DNA of 64,000 nt from Pseudomonas fluorescens (lineage in GTDB: Bacteria > Pseudomonadota > Gammaproteobacteria > Pseudomonadales > Pseudomonadaceae): positions 5,146,001 to 5,210,000 of the forward strand of contig NZ_CP038438.1 in NCBI RefSeq assembly GCF_004683905.1, read 5' to 3'. Positions within the stretch are counted from its first letter, which is position 1. Each line of letters starts with the position of its first letter. The notes beneath the pieces are model-generated. The model ran no database searches. It saw only the letters and a list, made by a program, of their open reading frames with translations, and was not told the origin of the DNA. A program made the translations under genes and the position numbers. Shown here piece after piece: positions 17,262-24,549 of this stretch.

Positions 17262-17881
17262 ATACCCCTGTGGAAAAACCCTGGATTCTCGGCCTGACCG
17301 GCGGCATCGGCAGCGGCAAAAGCGCCGCGGCCCAGCACTTCATCGATCTCGGGATCCATGTGGTCGACGCCGACCATGCGGCGCGCTGGGTGGTCGAGCC
17401 GGGGCGCCCGGCACTGGCGAAGATTGCTGAACACTTCGGTTCCGGTGTCCTGCAAGCCGATGGCACGCTGGACCGTGCGGCCCTGCGCAAGTTGATCTTT
17501 GAAGTGCCTGAAGAACGCCGCTGGCTCGAAGCCCTGCTGCATCCGTTGATCGCCGAGGAAATCGCGCACCATCTGGGGCTGGCAACATCGCCTTACGCGA
17601 TTCTGGTTTCACCGTTGCTGATCGAATCCGGGCAGTACGCGATGACTCAAAGAATTCTGGTGATCGATGCCCCGCAACAACTGCAGATCGAACGCACCTT
17701 GCAGCGTGACCAGACCAGCGAACAGCAGGTCCAGGCGATCCTCAAGGCCCAGTCCAGCCGTGAAGACCGCGTGAGCCGTGCCGATGATGTGGTGGTCAAC
17801 GACCGCGACCTCGCCTGGTTGCACAGCGAAGTCGAGCGCCTGCATCACTTTTACCTGACTTTATCCGGAGGCCAGTCATGA
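17258..17881 (+). CDS. coaE: CoaE, dephospho-CoA kinase
   Basis: Phosphorylates dephospho-CoA, the last step of coenzyme A synthesis, in the cytoplasm. It has 207 residues, with the P-loop GLTGGIGSGKS near residues 13-23, the VVDADHAARWVVEPG substrate region near residue 38, and the C-terminal RADDVVVND motif. The ATG at 17258 overlaps the pilD stop, as in other pseudomonads. The following yacG overlaps by four bases (ATGA). Confidence 0.97.
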   Translation: MNTPVEKPWILGLTGGIGSGKSAAAQHFIDLGIHVVDADHAARWVVEPGRPALAKIAEHFGSGVLQADGTLDRAALRKLIFEVPEERRWLEALLHPLIAEEIAHHLGLATSPYAILVSPLLIESGQYAMTQRILVIDAPQQLQIERTLQRDQTSEQQVQAILKAQSSREDRVSRADDVVVNDRDLAWLHSEVERLHHFYLTLSGGQS

Positions 17882-18075
17882 GCCCTACAACCGTCGAATG
17901 CCCAACCTGCGGCGCCCCCGTGGAATTCACCCCAGAGAACAAATTCCGCCCGTTCTGCTCCGATCGCTGCAAGCTGATCGACCTCGGCGCCTGGGCGTCC
18001 GAAGAGCACAAGATTCCGGTCGCCCCGGATGCCGAAGACGAAATGTTCTCCGGCGATTTCGACCCGCGTCACTGA
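17878..18075 (+). CDS. yacG: YacG, DNA gyrase inhibitor
   Basis: A 65-residue zinc protein that binds GyrB and inhibits DNA supercoiling in E. coli. It carries the four zinc cysteines as CPTC (near residues 8-11) and FCSDRC (near 27-32), then LIDLGAWASEEHKIP and an acidic tail. GGAGG lies a few bases before the ATG, which overlaps the coaE stop. It is the last gene of the pilBCD-coaE-yacG run and converges on a minus-strand gene six bases further on. Confidence 0.95.
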   Translation: MSPTTVECPTCGAPVEFTPENKFRPFCSDRCKLIDLGAWASEEHKIPVAPDAEDEMFSGDFDPRH

Positions 18076-18081
18076 TCGCGA

Positions 18082-18297
18082 TCAGGGCCGCATGAAGCCG
18101 TAGTCCTGATCGTCGTCGAGGTTTTCCGCGAGAAAGCGCAACTCGTCGGCCAGGTCTTCGGCGTTGCGCACCGTCTTGCTCTGCTGCACCACCGCGCTGA
18201 GCAAGGCGCGCAGACTCAGGCCCGGATCGAAGCCCACCTCCAGCGCCATGTCCAGACTCTGCCGGGTCTCCTGCCTCGCCCACTCGTAAACACTCAT
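18082..18297 (-). CDS. Small conserved protein of unknown function (71 residues)
   Basis: Predicted product begins MSVYEWARQETRQSLDMALEVG and ends DDDQDYGFMRP. It is acidic, mostly helical by composition, with no signal peptide, membrane segment or cysteine. I chose the ATG at 18297 because it has a GGAGCA-like ribosome site and gives a compact protein; the frame upstream is open but unconvincing. A gene of this kind follows yacG in P. aeruginosa (PA4531, from memory). Function unknown. Confidence 0.7.
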   Translation of the reverse strand: MSVYEWARQETRQSLDMALEVGFDPGLSLRALLSAVVQQSKTVRNAEDLADELRFLAENLDDDQDYGFMRP

Positions 18298-18362
18298 GCC
18301 GCTGCTCCTGAAGGAATTTGGCCGAGCATGAAATGCCGCGTGGATGACGGATTTGATGTGGA

Positions 18363-19052
18363 TCAAGACTTGGGATCGTCGTCCTTCCAGGGCGCCGAAA
18401 GGTAGCGGGTGCGGTTGAAGGTTTCCAGCCACTCGGGGCTGAACACCACCAGCGCGCTGATCACCATGCCGTTGATGAACGCTTCGGGAAAGATCAGCAG
18501 CCACAGGTAGCCGATGAAATCTTCCAGCCATTCCGGCATGGCAAACAGACCGTCGTACCACAGCAGGCCCAGACTCAGCGTCAGACACAGCAATGCGGAC
18601 AACGCTGCGGCAAAGAACCCGGAACAGAAGATATACACAAACGGATTACGCGGCTGGGCGCGCTCGACGAGGATCGCCACGCACTCGGTGATCAACACCG
18701 GCAACAGGATCAGCAACGTACCGTTGACCCCGACCGCCGCCAGATCCTGGCGCCCGAGCAACACCAGCCCGAGCTGCGCCACCAGCCCGCCGATGATCGC
18801 CAGCGGCCAGTCGAGCAGCAACGTCACGGCGGTCATGCCGATGAAGTGATAAGAAACCCCGGTGTCGAAATCCCTGCGCACCATCCACAGCAGAAACAAG
18901 GCGAACACAGTGCCGAACAGCAGATGCTGGCGGCGACTGTCAGTGAACAACTCGACCCACGGCGCACGACAGATCGCCCACAACAACACCGGCAGGTAAA
19001 TCAACCAGCCGAGTGTCAGGCTCGTCGACGACAGCAGTTCTGCACCGATCAT
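18363..19052 (-). CDS. CbiM-like energy-coupling factor transporter permease
   Basis: A 229-residue integral membrane protein with about six membrane segments (for example LGWLIYLPVLLWAICRA near residue 14, and LLFGTVFALFLLWMV near residue 44). It resembles CbiM/PF01891 membrane components of cobalt or nickel ECF importers, including the conserved SYHFIGMTAVTLLLDWP and FPEAFINGMVISALVVF regions. The partner genes cbiQ and cbiO, and a substrate-binding CbiN, are not nearby. The His-rich metal-binding N-terminus of true CbiM is not obvious, so the cargo is uncertain. No cobalamin riboswitch is visible upstream. Confidence 0.7.
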   Translation of the reverse strand: MIGAELLSSTSLTLGWLIYLPVLLWAICRAPWVELFTDSRRQHLLFGTVFALFLLWMVRRDFDTGVSYHFIGMTAVTLLLDWPLAIIGGLVAQLGLVLLGRQDLAAVGVNGTLLILLPVLITECVAILVERAQPRNPFVYIFCSGFFAAALSALLCLTLSLGLLWYDGLFAMPEWLEDFIGYLWLLIFPEAFINGMVISALVVFSPEWLETFNRTRYLSAPWKDDDPKS

Positions 19053-19169
19053 GAATCCCTTACCTTCTCCATGGGTTTGATTCCTTCATCGGAGTCTACA
19101 CCGCCCTCTTCCGGGCATCAGCCGATGCAAAGCTTTCTGCTTGTCGCATTTGAACGCTAAGCTTGGCCT

Positions 19170-19796
19170 ATGGATGACTCAGATTACTTACGCCTGCTGA
19201 CCATTGCGGCCGAGCAAGCCAACGCGTTCCTGTCCAATGCCCGCAAATGGGAGCGTGAGCGTTGGGTCTGCCAGCGCCTGCTGCAAGGCTTGAACATTCC
19301 CTACCGTGCCGATGAGTTCGCCCCCGCCGGCGAGCCGCCGGACGTGCTGTTTCGCGATGCCAATTTCGAAGTGTTCTTCGTTCTCGATGAAGGCCGCCGA
19401 CTCAACGACGAATGGCGCGATGAACTGCAACGCCGCCGCAGTGCGTTCTCCCTCAGCCAACTGGTGCGTCGTGAAGCCAAGCCACGGCGGATCCCGGCCA
19501 ATGAATTCTTACTGCGACTGGCGCCGACCTTGCGCAAAAAAGCGCACAACTACAAGGAACGCGGCATGGATCTGGGCGAACTGGACATCATCGCCTTCGC
19601 CAGCCTCAAGCGCGAGGTGCTGGACCTCAACAGCCATTTTCCACCGCCGACCGAGTATCTGCGTCAGGGTTGGCGCTCGCTGTCGCTGGTCGGCCCGACC
19701 TTCGCCCGGGTGCTGTTCGCCCATCCCGATGCACCGGACTTTCTGCGCAGCAACCTCGGTCGCAGTATCGTCTTCGATGTCGGGATCAGCCTGTGA
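19170..19796 (+). CDS. DUF1780 family protein
   Basis: A 208-residue soluble protein, rich in Arg and Leu, that I recognise as DUF1780, a pseudomonad family described as endonuclease-like from its fold. The central block (PPDVLFRDANFEVFFVLDEG near residues 50-70) has the spacing of Asp and Glu residues seen in PD-(D/E)xK nuclease folds. That activity is inference only. Its TGA overlaps the GTG start of the MOSC gene, so the two are translated together. Confidence 0.75.
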   Translation: MDDSDYLRLLTIAAEQANAFLSNARKWERERWVCQRLLQGLNIPYRADEFAPAGEPPDVLFRDANFEVFFVLDEGRRLNDEWRDELQRRRSAFSLSQLVRREAKPRRIPANEFLLRLAPTLRKKAHNYKERGMDLGELDIIAFASLKREVLDLNSHFPPPTEYLRQGWRSLSLVGPTFARVLFAHPDAPDFLRSNLGRSIVFDVGISL

Positions 19797-20320
19797 CGCC
19801 GCTACAGCAGTTGATCGCCGACGTGCCGCAGACCGGCCGCGTACGCTGGATCGGCGTGCGCCCCGAGTCTCGCGGCCCGATGATCGAGCTAGACGCCGTC
19901 GAGGCACGGCTCGAAGCGGGGTTGACCGGCGATCACGCCCGCCCGGGTGTACGCAACGCACGGCAAGTAACGTTGATTCAGTTCGAACACCTGGCGGTCA
20001 TCAGCGCGTTGATGGGCCGGCCTGACGATCAACCCGTGAGGCCTGAAGACCTGCGGCGCAATCTGGTCATCAGCGGTATCAATCTGTTTAGTCTCAAGGG
20101 TCGGCGCTTTCGCATCGGTCAGGCAATATTCGAGACCACCGGCTGGTGCCAGCCCTGCGCGCGCCTGCAAAACAACCTCGGTCCCGGCACCTTTCAAGCG
20201 GTGCGCGGGCATGGCGGAATAACCGCGCGGGTGTTACAAAGCGGGATCATTCGCCTCGACGACGGTGTGTCTGTCGAACCGGTTCCGGACAGCGGCTATG
20301 CTGCGTTCAACCCCGGTTGA
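19793..20320 (+). CDS. MOSC domain protein
   Basis: A 175-residue protein with a GTG start that overlaps the DUF1780 stop (GTGA). It shows the MOSC pattern: GLTGDHA near residue 42, LIQFEHLAVI, RRNLVISGINLFSLKGRRFRIG and the conserved Cys in TTGWCQPCARL near residue 120, followed by RGHGGITARVLQSG. MOSC domains deliver sulfur or bind molybdenum cofactor-linked substrates, as in MOCS and YiiM. The exact substrate is unknown. Confidence 0.85.
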   Translation: MTPLQQLIADVPQTGRVRWIGVRPESRGPMIELDAVEARLEAGLTGDHARPGVRNARQVTLIQFEHLAVISALMGRPDDQPVRPEDLRRNLVISGINLFSLKGRRFRIGQAIFETTGWCQPCARLQNNLGPGTFQAVRGHGGITARVLQSGIIRLDDGVSVEPVPDSGYAAFNPG

Positions 20321-20371
20321 AAACCGCTGTAGCTTCTGCACATTCAGCAACGTCTACCTGACGAGGCCTTT

Positions 20372-20545
20372 ATGACCAGCCGCCTGAACCCCGAAGACCA
20401 AAAGCATGTCGAAGAGTACCTGCAACTGTCCCAACACCGTGTCGAGCGCCGGCCTTTTCGGCCGTGGATGCTCCTGGTGCTGGTGCTGGCAGTGACCATT
20501 GGTCTGGGCCTGCTGAGCCGACTTATCAGTTACCTGACGCTATGA
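20372..20545 (+). CDS. DUF3094 small membrane protein
   Basis: A 57-residue protein, MTSRLNPEDQKHVEEYLQLS then a basic stretch HRVERRPFRPW and a single membrane helix LLVLVLAVTIGLGLLSRLI. I recognise this as DUF3094, a short pseudomonad family that sits just before ndh. A plausible ribosome site, GAGG, lies seven bases before the ATG. Function unknown; a helper of the respiratory NADH dehydrogenase is conceivable from position alone. Confidence 0.8.
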   Translation: MTSRLNPEDQKHVEEYLQLSQHRVERRPFRPWMLLVLVLAVTIGLGLLSRLISYLTL

Positions 20546-20608
20546 GCAGCATTGCGCTCGCGAAGGTGATTGCACCGATTTCCTTTAAAAACCTTGCGAG
20601 TGATCCCT

Positions 20609-21907
20609 ATGTCCCATCGTATTGTCATTGTCGGCGGCGGCGCCGGCGGTCTGGAGTTGGCTACCCGTCTGGGTAAGACTCTGGGCAAGCGCGGCACGGC
20701 CAGTGTGATGCTGGTCGACGCGAACCTGACGCACATCTGGAAGCCCCTGCTGCACGAAGTGGCCGCCGGATCGCTGAACTCTTCCGAGGATGAACTCAAC
20801 TATGTTGCCCAGGCGAAATGGAACCACTTCGAGTTCCAGCTGGGGCGCATGAGCGGGCTTGATCGCGCGCAGAAGAAAATCCAGCTGGCCGCCACCTACG
20901 ACGAAAACGGCGTGGAACTGGTTCCTGCGCGTGAAGTGGCCTACGACTCGCTGGTGATCAGCGTCGGCAGCACCACCAACGATTTCGGCACCCAGGGCGC
21001 AGCGCAGCACTGCCTGTTCCTCGACACCCGCAAACAGGCCGAACGCTTCCACCAGCAGTTGCTCAACCACTACCTGCGCGCGCATGCCGGGCAGACCGAT
21101 GTGATCGAGCAGATCAGTGTGGCGATCGTCGGGGCCGGCGCCACGGGTGTCGAGCTGGCGGCAGAACTGCACAATGCCGCACACGAACTGGCGGCCTACG
21201 GTCTGGACCGAATCAAACCGGAAAACATGCACATCACCCTGATCGAAGCCGGCCCACGGGTGTTGCCAGCCCTGCCGGAGCGCATCAGCGGCCCGGTGCA
21301 CAAGACTCTGGAGAAACTCGGGGTCAATGTGATGACCAACGCTTCGGTCAGCGAAGTGACCGCCGACAGCCTGATCACCGCCGATGGCAACGTGATCAAG
21401 GCCAGCCTGAAAGTCTGGGCTGCCGGGATTCGCGCGCCGGGTTTCCTCAAGGACATCGACGGCCTGGAGACCAACCGCATCAACCAGTTGCAAGTGCTGC
21501 CGACGTTGCAGACCACCCGCGACGAAAACATTTTCGCCTTCGGTGACTGCGCCGCCTGCCCGCAACCGGGTTCGGATCGCAACGTGCCGCCGCGTGCGCA
21601 AGCCGCGCACCAACAGGCTTCGTTGCTGGCCAAGTCGCTGAAGCTGCGTATCGAAGGCAAAACCCTGCCGGAGTACAAGTACACCGACTACGGCTCGCTG
21701 ATTTCGCTGTCGCGTTTTTCGGCTGTGGGTAACTTGATGGGTAACCTGACCGGCAGTGTGATGCTGGAGGGCTGGCTGGCGCGGATGTTCTACGTGTCGC
21801 TGTACCGCATGCACCAGATGGCACTGTACGGACCGTTCCGCACGGCGATGCTGATGCTGGGCAGCAAGATCGGTCGCGGCACCGAGCCACGCTTGAAGCT
21901 GCATTGA
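20609..21907 (+). CDS. ndh: Ndh, type II NADH:quinone oxidoreductase
   Basis: A single-subunit membrane-bound flavoenzyme that passes electrons from NADH to ubiquinone without pumping protons. It has 432 residues. The FAD-binding GGGAGGLELATRLGK is near the N-terminus, the NADH-binding VAIVGAGATGVELAAELH near residue 172, and a second FAD contact FAFGDCAAC near residue 310. The C-terminal part (residues 375-432) is amphipathic and suits membrane association. The ATG at 20609 gives MSHRIVIVGGG; the upstream Met at 20570 adds residues unlike the family. Confidence 0.96.
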   Translation: MSHRIVIVGGGAGGLELATRLGKTLGKRGTASVMLVDANLTHIWKPLLHEVAAGSLNSSEDELNYVAQAKWNHFEFQLGRMSGLDRAQKKIQLAATYDENGVELVPAREVAYDSLVISVGSTTNDFGTQGAAQHCLFLDTRKQAERFHQQLLNHYLRAHAGQTDVIEQISVAIVGAGATGVELAAELHNAAHELAAYGLDRIKPENMHITLIEAGPRVLPALPERISGPVHKTLEKLGVNVMTNASVSEVTADSLITADGNVIKASLKVWAAGIRAPGFLKDIDGLETNRINQLQVLPTLQTTRDENIFAFGDCAACPQPGSDRNVPPRAQAAHQQASLLAKSLKLRIEGKTLPEYKYTDYGSLISLSRFSAVGNLMGNLTGSVMLEGWLARMFYVSLYRMHQMALYGPFRTAMLMLGSKIGRGTEPRLKLH

Positions 21908-21915
21908 TCTAAAAC

Positions 21916-22005
21916 TGTGGGAGCGGGCTTGCTCGCGAAGAGGTCGTGTCATTCAACATTCATGTCGACCGATACACCGCTTTCGCGAGCAAGCCCGCTC
22001 CCACA
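21916..22005. repeat. REPIN, GCGGGCTTGCTCGCG type
   Basis: Inverted REP pair between the convergent genes ndh and the chemoreceptor. The loop contains TGTCATTCAACATTCATG. It probably also helps end both transcripts. Confidence 0.9.
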
Positions 22006-22048
22006 CTGTTTTGCGCAGCTCAAAAATCCAGCAATCGATCTCTGCACA

Positions 22049-23674
22049 TCAGAGCTGGAAGCGCCGTACCATGCCTTGCAGCGCGTTGGCCAGTTGCGAC
22101 AGTTGGTGACTCGACGCGCTGGTCTGATCGGCTCCCGCTGCCGAACGGATCGACAGGTCGCGAATGTTCACCAGGTTACGATCCACTTCCCGCGCAACTT
22201 GCGCCTGCTCTTCGGCGGCACTGGCGATCACCAGATTGCGCTCATGAATCTCATGCACTGACGCGGTGATGGTTTCCAGCGCCTCCCCGGCGCGCTCGGC
22301 CAACGCCAGCGTGGTCGTGGCCCGTGCAGCGCTGGCCTGCATAGAGTCCAGCGCCAGGCTTGAACCGGTGCGCATGCCCTGCACCATCTGCTCAATCTCC
22401 TGCGTCGATTGCTGAGTGCGATAGGCCAGCGCCCGCACTTCATCGGCGACCACCGCAAAACCTCGTCCGCTCTCCCCTGCGCGGGCCGCCTCGATGGCGG
22501 CGTTGAGCGCAAGCAGGTTGGTCTGCTCGGCAATCGCACGGATGACATCCAGCACTTTGCCGATGTCCTGTGACTGGTTGGCCAGCGATTGCACCAACTC
22601 GCCGGTGTGCTGCACGTCGCTGACCAGCGCATTGATGGCCGACGCGGTGTCACTGACCCGCGCCTGTCCCAGTTGCGCCGACTCACTGGATTGGCGGGTG
22701 GCATCGGACGTCGACACCGCGTTGCGCGCGACTTCTTCAACCGCCGTGGTCATTTCATTGACCGCCGTGGCGGCCTGTTCGATTTCGTTGTTCTGCTGCT
22801 GCAGGCCTTGTGTGCTGTCGAGCGTCACCGCGTTGAGCTCATCGGCAGCGGTGGCCAATTGCGTGGCCGAACCGCTGATGCCTTGCAGCGTTTCCCGCAG
22901 GTTCTGCTGCATGGTTGCCAAGGCCTTGAGTAAGCGGCTGACTTCATCGTTACCGTGGGTTTCGATCGGTCGGGTCAGGTCGCCTTGGGCCACACTTTCG
23001 GCAGCGCTGACGGCCGTGCTCAACGGACGAATGATGCTGCGGGTGAGCAACATGGCCAGCGCCACGGTGGCCAGCGCCGCCAGCGCGATGAACAGACTGA
23101 CGATGGTGCGTGAGGTCTGGTAGTGGTCAGCAGACTTCTGGCTTTCCGCGGCAACCTGTTTGGCGAACAGATCCGCCAGATCATTGAGCTGCTTGCCGGA
23201 GCCGTCGACCACGGTTTTCATATCAACCAGCAACAATTTGGTCAGTTCATCACGCTTGCCTTGATCGGCCAGGGTGAAGGATTGCGCGATGCCGGTGCGA
23301 TACGCGGCGAAGGTTGTTTTGAACTGGTCATAGAGCTGCTGGCCTTCCGCCGTGGTGACCAATTTGTCGTAGGCGGCGATCTTCTCGCTCAGCTCCTTGT
23401 CGCGGGTATCCATCTGGCTGCGGTAAGTCGCGACGTTCTTCGGATCCTGATCAAGCGCCATGCGCAGGGAAATCGTGCGGATCCGCAACATCAGCTCGCG
23501 AATCTCGTCACCGCCGCGAATGCTCGGCAACCACTGGCTCTCTACCGCGACCTCACTGTCACGGATGCTCGACATCTGCCCCAAGGCGAATACCCCAAGC
23601 AGCGCCACCAGGACCGCGATCAGGGCGAAACCCAGTGCGGCACGTGGAGCAATATTCAACTGACGAAGCAACAT
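22049..23674 (-). CDS. Methyl-accepting chemotaxis protein
   Basis: An inner-membrane chemoreceptor of 541 residues. The first membrane helix is ALGFALIAVLVALLGVFAL (about 13-31). A helical periplasmic sensor domain of the four-helix-bundle type spans about 32-190, and the second membrane helix about 190-210. HAMP follows (SIIRPLSTAVSAAESVAQGD). The signalling domain has the conserved hairpin tip EQTNLLALNAAIEAARAGE at about 375-410. Gln/Glu-rich methylation helices flank the tip. There is no CheR-binding C-terminal pentapeptide. The ligand cannot be told from the sequence. Confidence 0.95.
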   Translation of the reverse strand: MLLRQLNIAPRAALGFALIAVLVALLGVFALGQMSSIRDSEVAVESQWLPSIRGGDEIRELMLRIRTISLRMALDQDPKNVATYRSQMDTRDKELSEKIAAYDKLVTTAEGQQLYDQFKTTFAAYRTGIAQSFTLADQGKRDELTKLLLVDMKTVVDGSGKQLNDLADLFAKQVAAESQKSADHYQTSRTIVSLFIALAALATVALAMLLTRSIIRPLSTAVSAAESVAQGDLTRPIETHGNDEVSRLLKALATMQQNLRETLQGISGSATQLATAADELNAVTLDSTQGLQQQNNEIEQAATAVNEMTTAVEEVARNAVSTSDATRQSSESAQLGQARVSDTASAINALVSDVQHTGELVQSLANQSQDIGKVLDVIRAIAEQTNLLALNAAIEAARAGESGRGFAVVADEVRALAYRTQQSTQEIEQMVQGMRTGSSLALDSMQASAARATTTLALAERAGEALETITASVHEIHERNLVIASAAEEQAQVAREVDRNLVNIRDLSIRSAAGADQTSASSHQLSQLANALQGMVRRFQL

Positions 23675-23794
23675 GACGGACGCCCTTATTCTTGTATTGG
23701 CCAGATAGAAGGGGCGAACAGCGGCAGTCCCCTCTCGTTAGCGGGCTATCGGCAAGTTGTACGATGACTTGAAGGGAATTGTCTTTCGCGAGGA

Positions 23795-23830
23795 CAAAAA
23801 AAATCCCCGTATCTTTCGATACGAGGATTT
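23795..23830 (-). terminator. Rho-independent terminator after the tRNA cluster
   Basis: Stem AAATCCcCGTATC / GATACGaGGATTT with a four-base loop. On the minus strand a run of eight Ts follows. Confidence 0.9.
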
Positions 23831-23836
23831 TTAGTA

Positions 23837-23913
23837 TGGTCGGGGTAAGGGGATTCGAACTCCTGACATCCTGCTCCCAAAGCAGGCGCGCTACCGGACT
23901 GCGCTATACCCCG
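23837..23913 (-). tRNA. tRNA-Pro (anticodon TGG), downstream copy
   Basis: A 77-base cloverleaf with encoded CCA (TGG at 23837-23839 on the plus strand). The acceptor stem is CGGGGTA / TACCCCG, the T-loop is GTTCGAATC, and the anticodon loop TTTGGGA is flanked by CCTGC / GCAGG. It is identical to the copy at 24092 and is separated from tRNA-Lys by a terminator-like hairpin. Confidence 0.97.
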
Positions 23914-23915
23914 GT

Positions 23916-23946
23916 AAAAAAAAGGCGACCTATCAAAGATCGCCTT
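23916..23946 (-). terminator. Internal terminator between tRNA-Lys and the second tRNA-Pro
   Basis: AAGGCGA (23922-23928) pairs with TCGCCTT (23940-23946). The minus strand then reads a run of eight Ts immediately before the second tRNA-Pro. Confidence 0.75.
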
Positions 23947-24010
23947 CTTCGATCAGCGCTTTTGGCCTCTGATCTTAAGATTCGATCCCAGTGTTACCTG
24001 GTTTCAAAAA

Positions 24011-24086
24011 TGGTGGGTCGTGTGGGATTCGAACCTACGACCAATTGGTTAAAAGCCAACTGCTCTACCAACTGAGCTAACGACCC
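24011..24086 (-). tRNA. tRNA-Lys (anticodon TTT)
   Basis: A 76-base tRNA with encoded CCA. The acceptor stem is GGGTCGT / ACGACCC, the D-arm is AGCTCAGTTGGTAGAGC, the anticodon loop is CTTTTAA, and the T-loop is GTTCGAATC. Confidence 0.97.
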
Positions 24087-24091
24087 AAAAA

Positions 24092-24168
24092 TGGTCGGGG
24101 TAAGGGGATTCGAACTCCTGACATCCTGCTCCCAAAGCAGGCGCGCTACCGGACTGCGCTATACCCCG
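24092..24168 (-). tRNA. tRNA-Pro (anticodon TGG), upstream copy
   Basis: A 77-base tRNA with encoded CCA, identical over its whole length to the copy at 23837. It lies five bases upstream of tRNA-Lys in the same transcript. Confidence 0.97.
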
Positions 24169-24177
24169 GTTTGAAAT

Positions 24178-24253
24178 TGGCTCCGTGACCAGGACTCGAA
24201 CCTGGGACCCAATGATTAACAGTCATTTGCTCTACCGACTGAGCTATCACGGA
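24178..24253 (-). tRNA. tRNA-Asn (anticodon GTT)
   Basis: A 76-base tRNA with encoded CCA. The acceptor stem is TCCGTGA / TCACGGA, the anticodon loop is CTGTTAA, and the T-loop is GTTCGAGTC. It is the first gene of the cluster. Confidence 0.97.
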
Positions 24254-24338
24254 ACTACATATTTCAATTTACAACGGTGAAACTTACAGCTCTTAGACTT
24301 CCGTTCGCATCGCTGCGTTCGTGTGTCTGAGGCGCGCT

Positions 24339-24366
24339 ATTCTACAACCTAGAACACCTCTGTCAA
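24339..24366 (-). promoter_or_regulatory. Promoter of the tRNA cluster
   Basis: The minus strand has a perfect TTGACA, a 16-base spacer and TAGAAT, followed by the GC-rich discriminator AGCGCGCC typical of stringently controlled stable-RNA genes. The leader to tRNA-Asn is about 80 bases. Confidence 0.8.
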
Positions 24367-24499
24367 CCCCCTAAATCGCTTTCAAGTTAATGATTTGCAA
24401 CTTATTTCAGATTTCAGCTCAGTGAGCTGAGATGCTGCGGGTGACTGACTGCGGGGCGCACTTTACAAGCCTTTTCCTTAGACTTCAACAGCCTAACGA

Positions 24500-24526
24500 A
24501 AAAAAGGCCTCGCAAAGCGAGGCCTT
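24500..24526 (-). terminator. Rho-independent terminator of clpB
   Basis: Ten-base stem AAGGCCTCGC / GCGAGGCCTT with an AAA loop and a T-run on the minus strand, about 24 bases past the clpB stop. Confidence 0.92.
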
Positions 24527-24549
24527 CCTTATTTCATTGGCGTTGCCGC

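Noticed and set aside
18298..19169. Cobalamin or nickel riboswitch for the CbiM-like gene
   Set aside because: The 117-base upstream region shows no B12-box or other known fold.
23779..24075. Plus-strand frame of 98 codons across the tRNA cluster
   Set aside because: It is a translation of the reverse strand of tRNA genes, a well-known annotation artefact.
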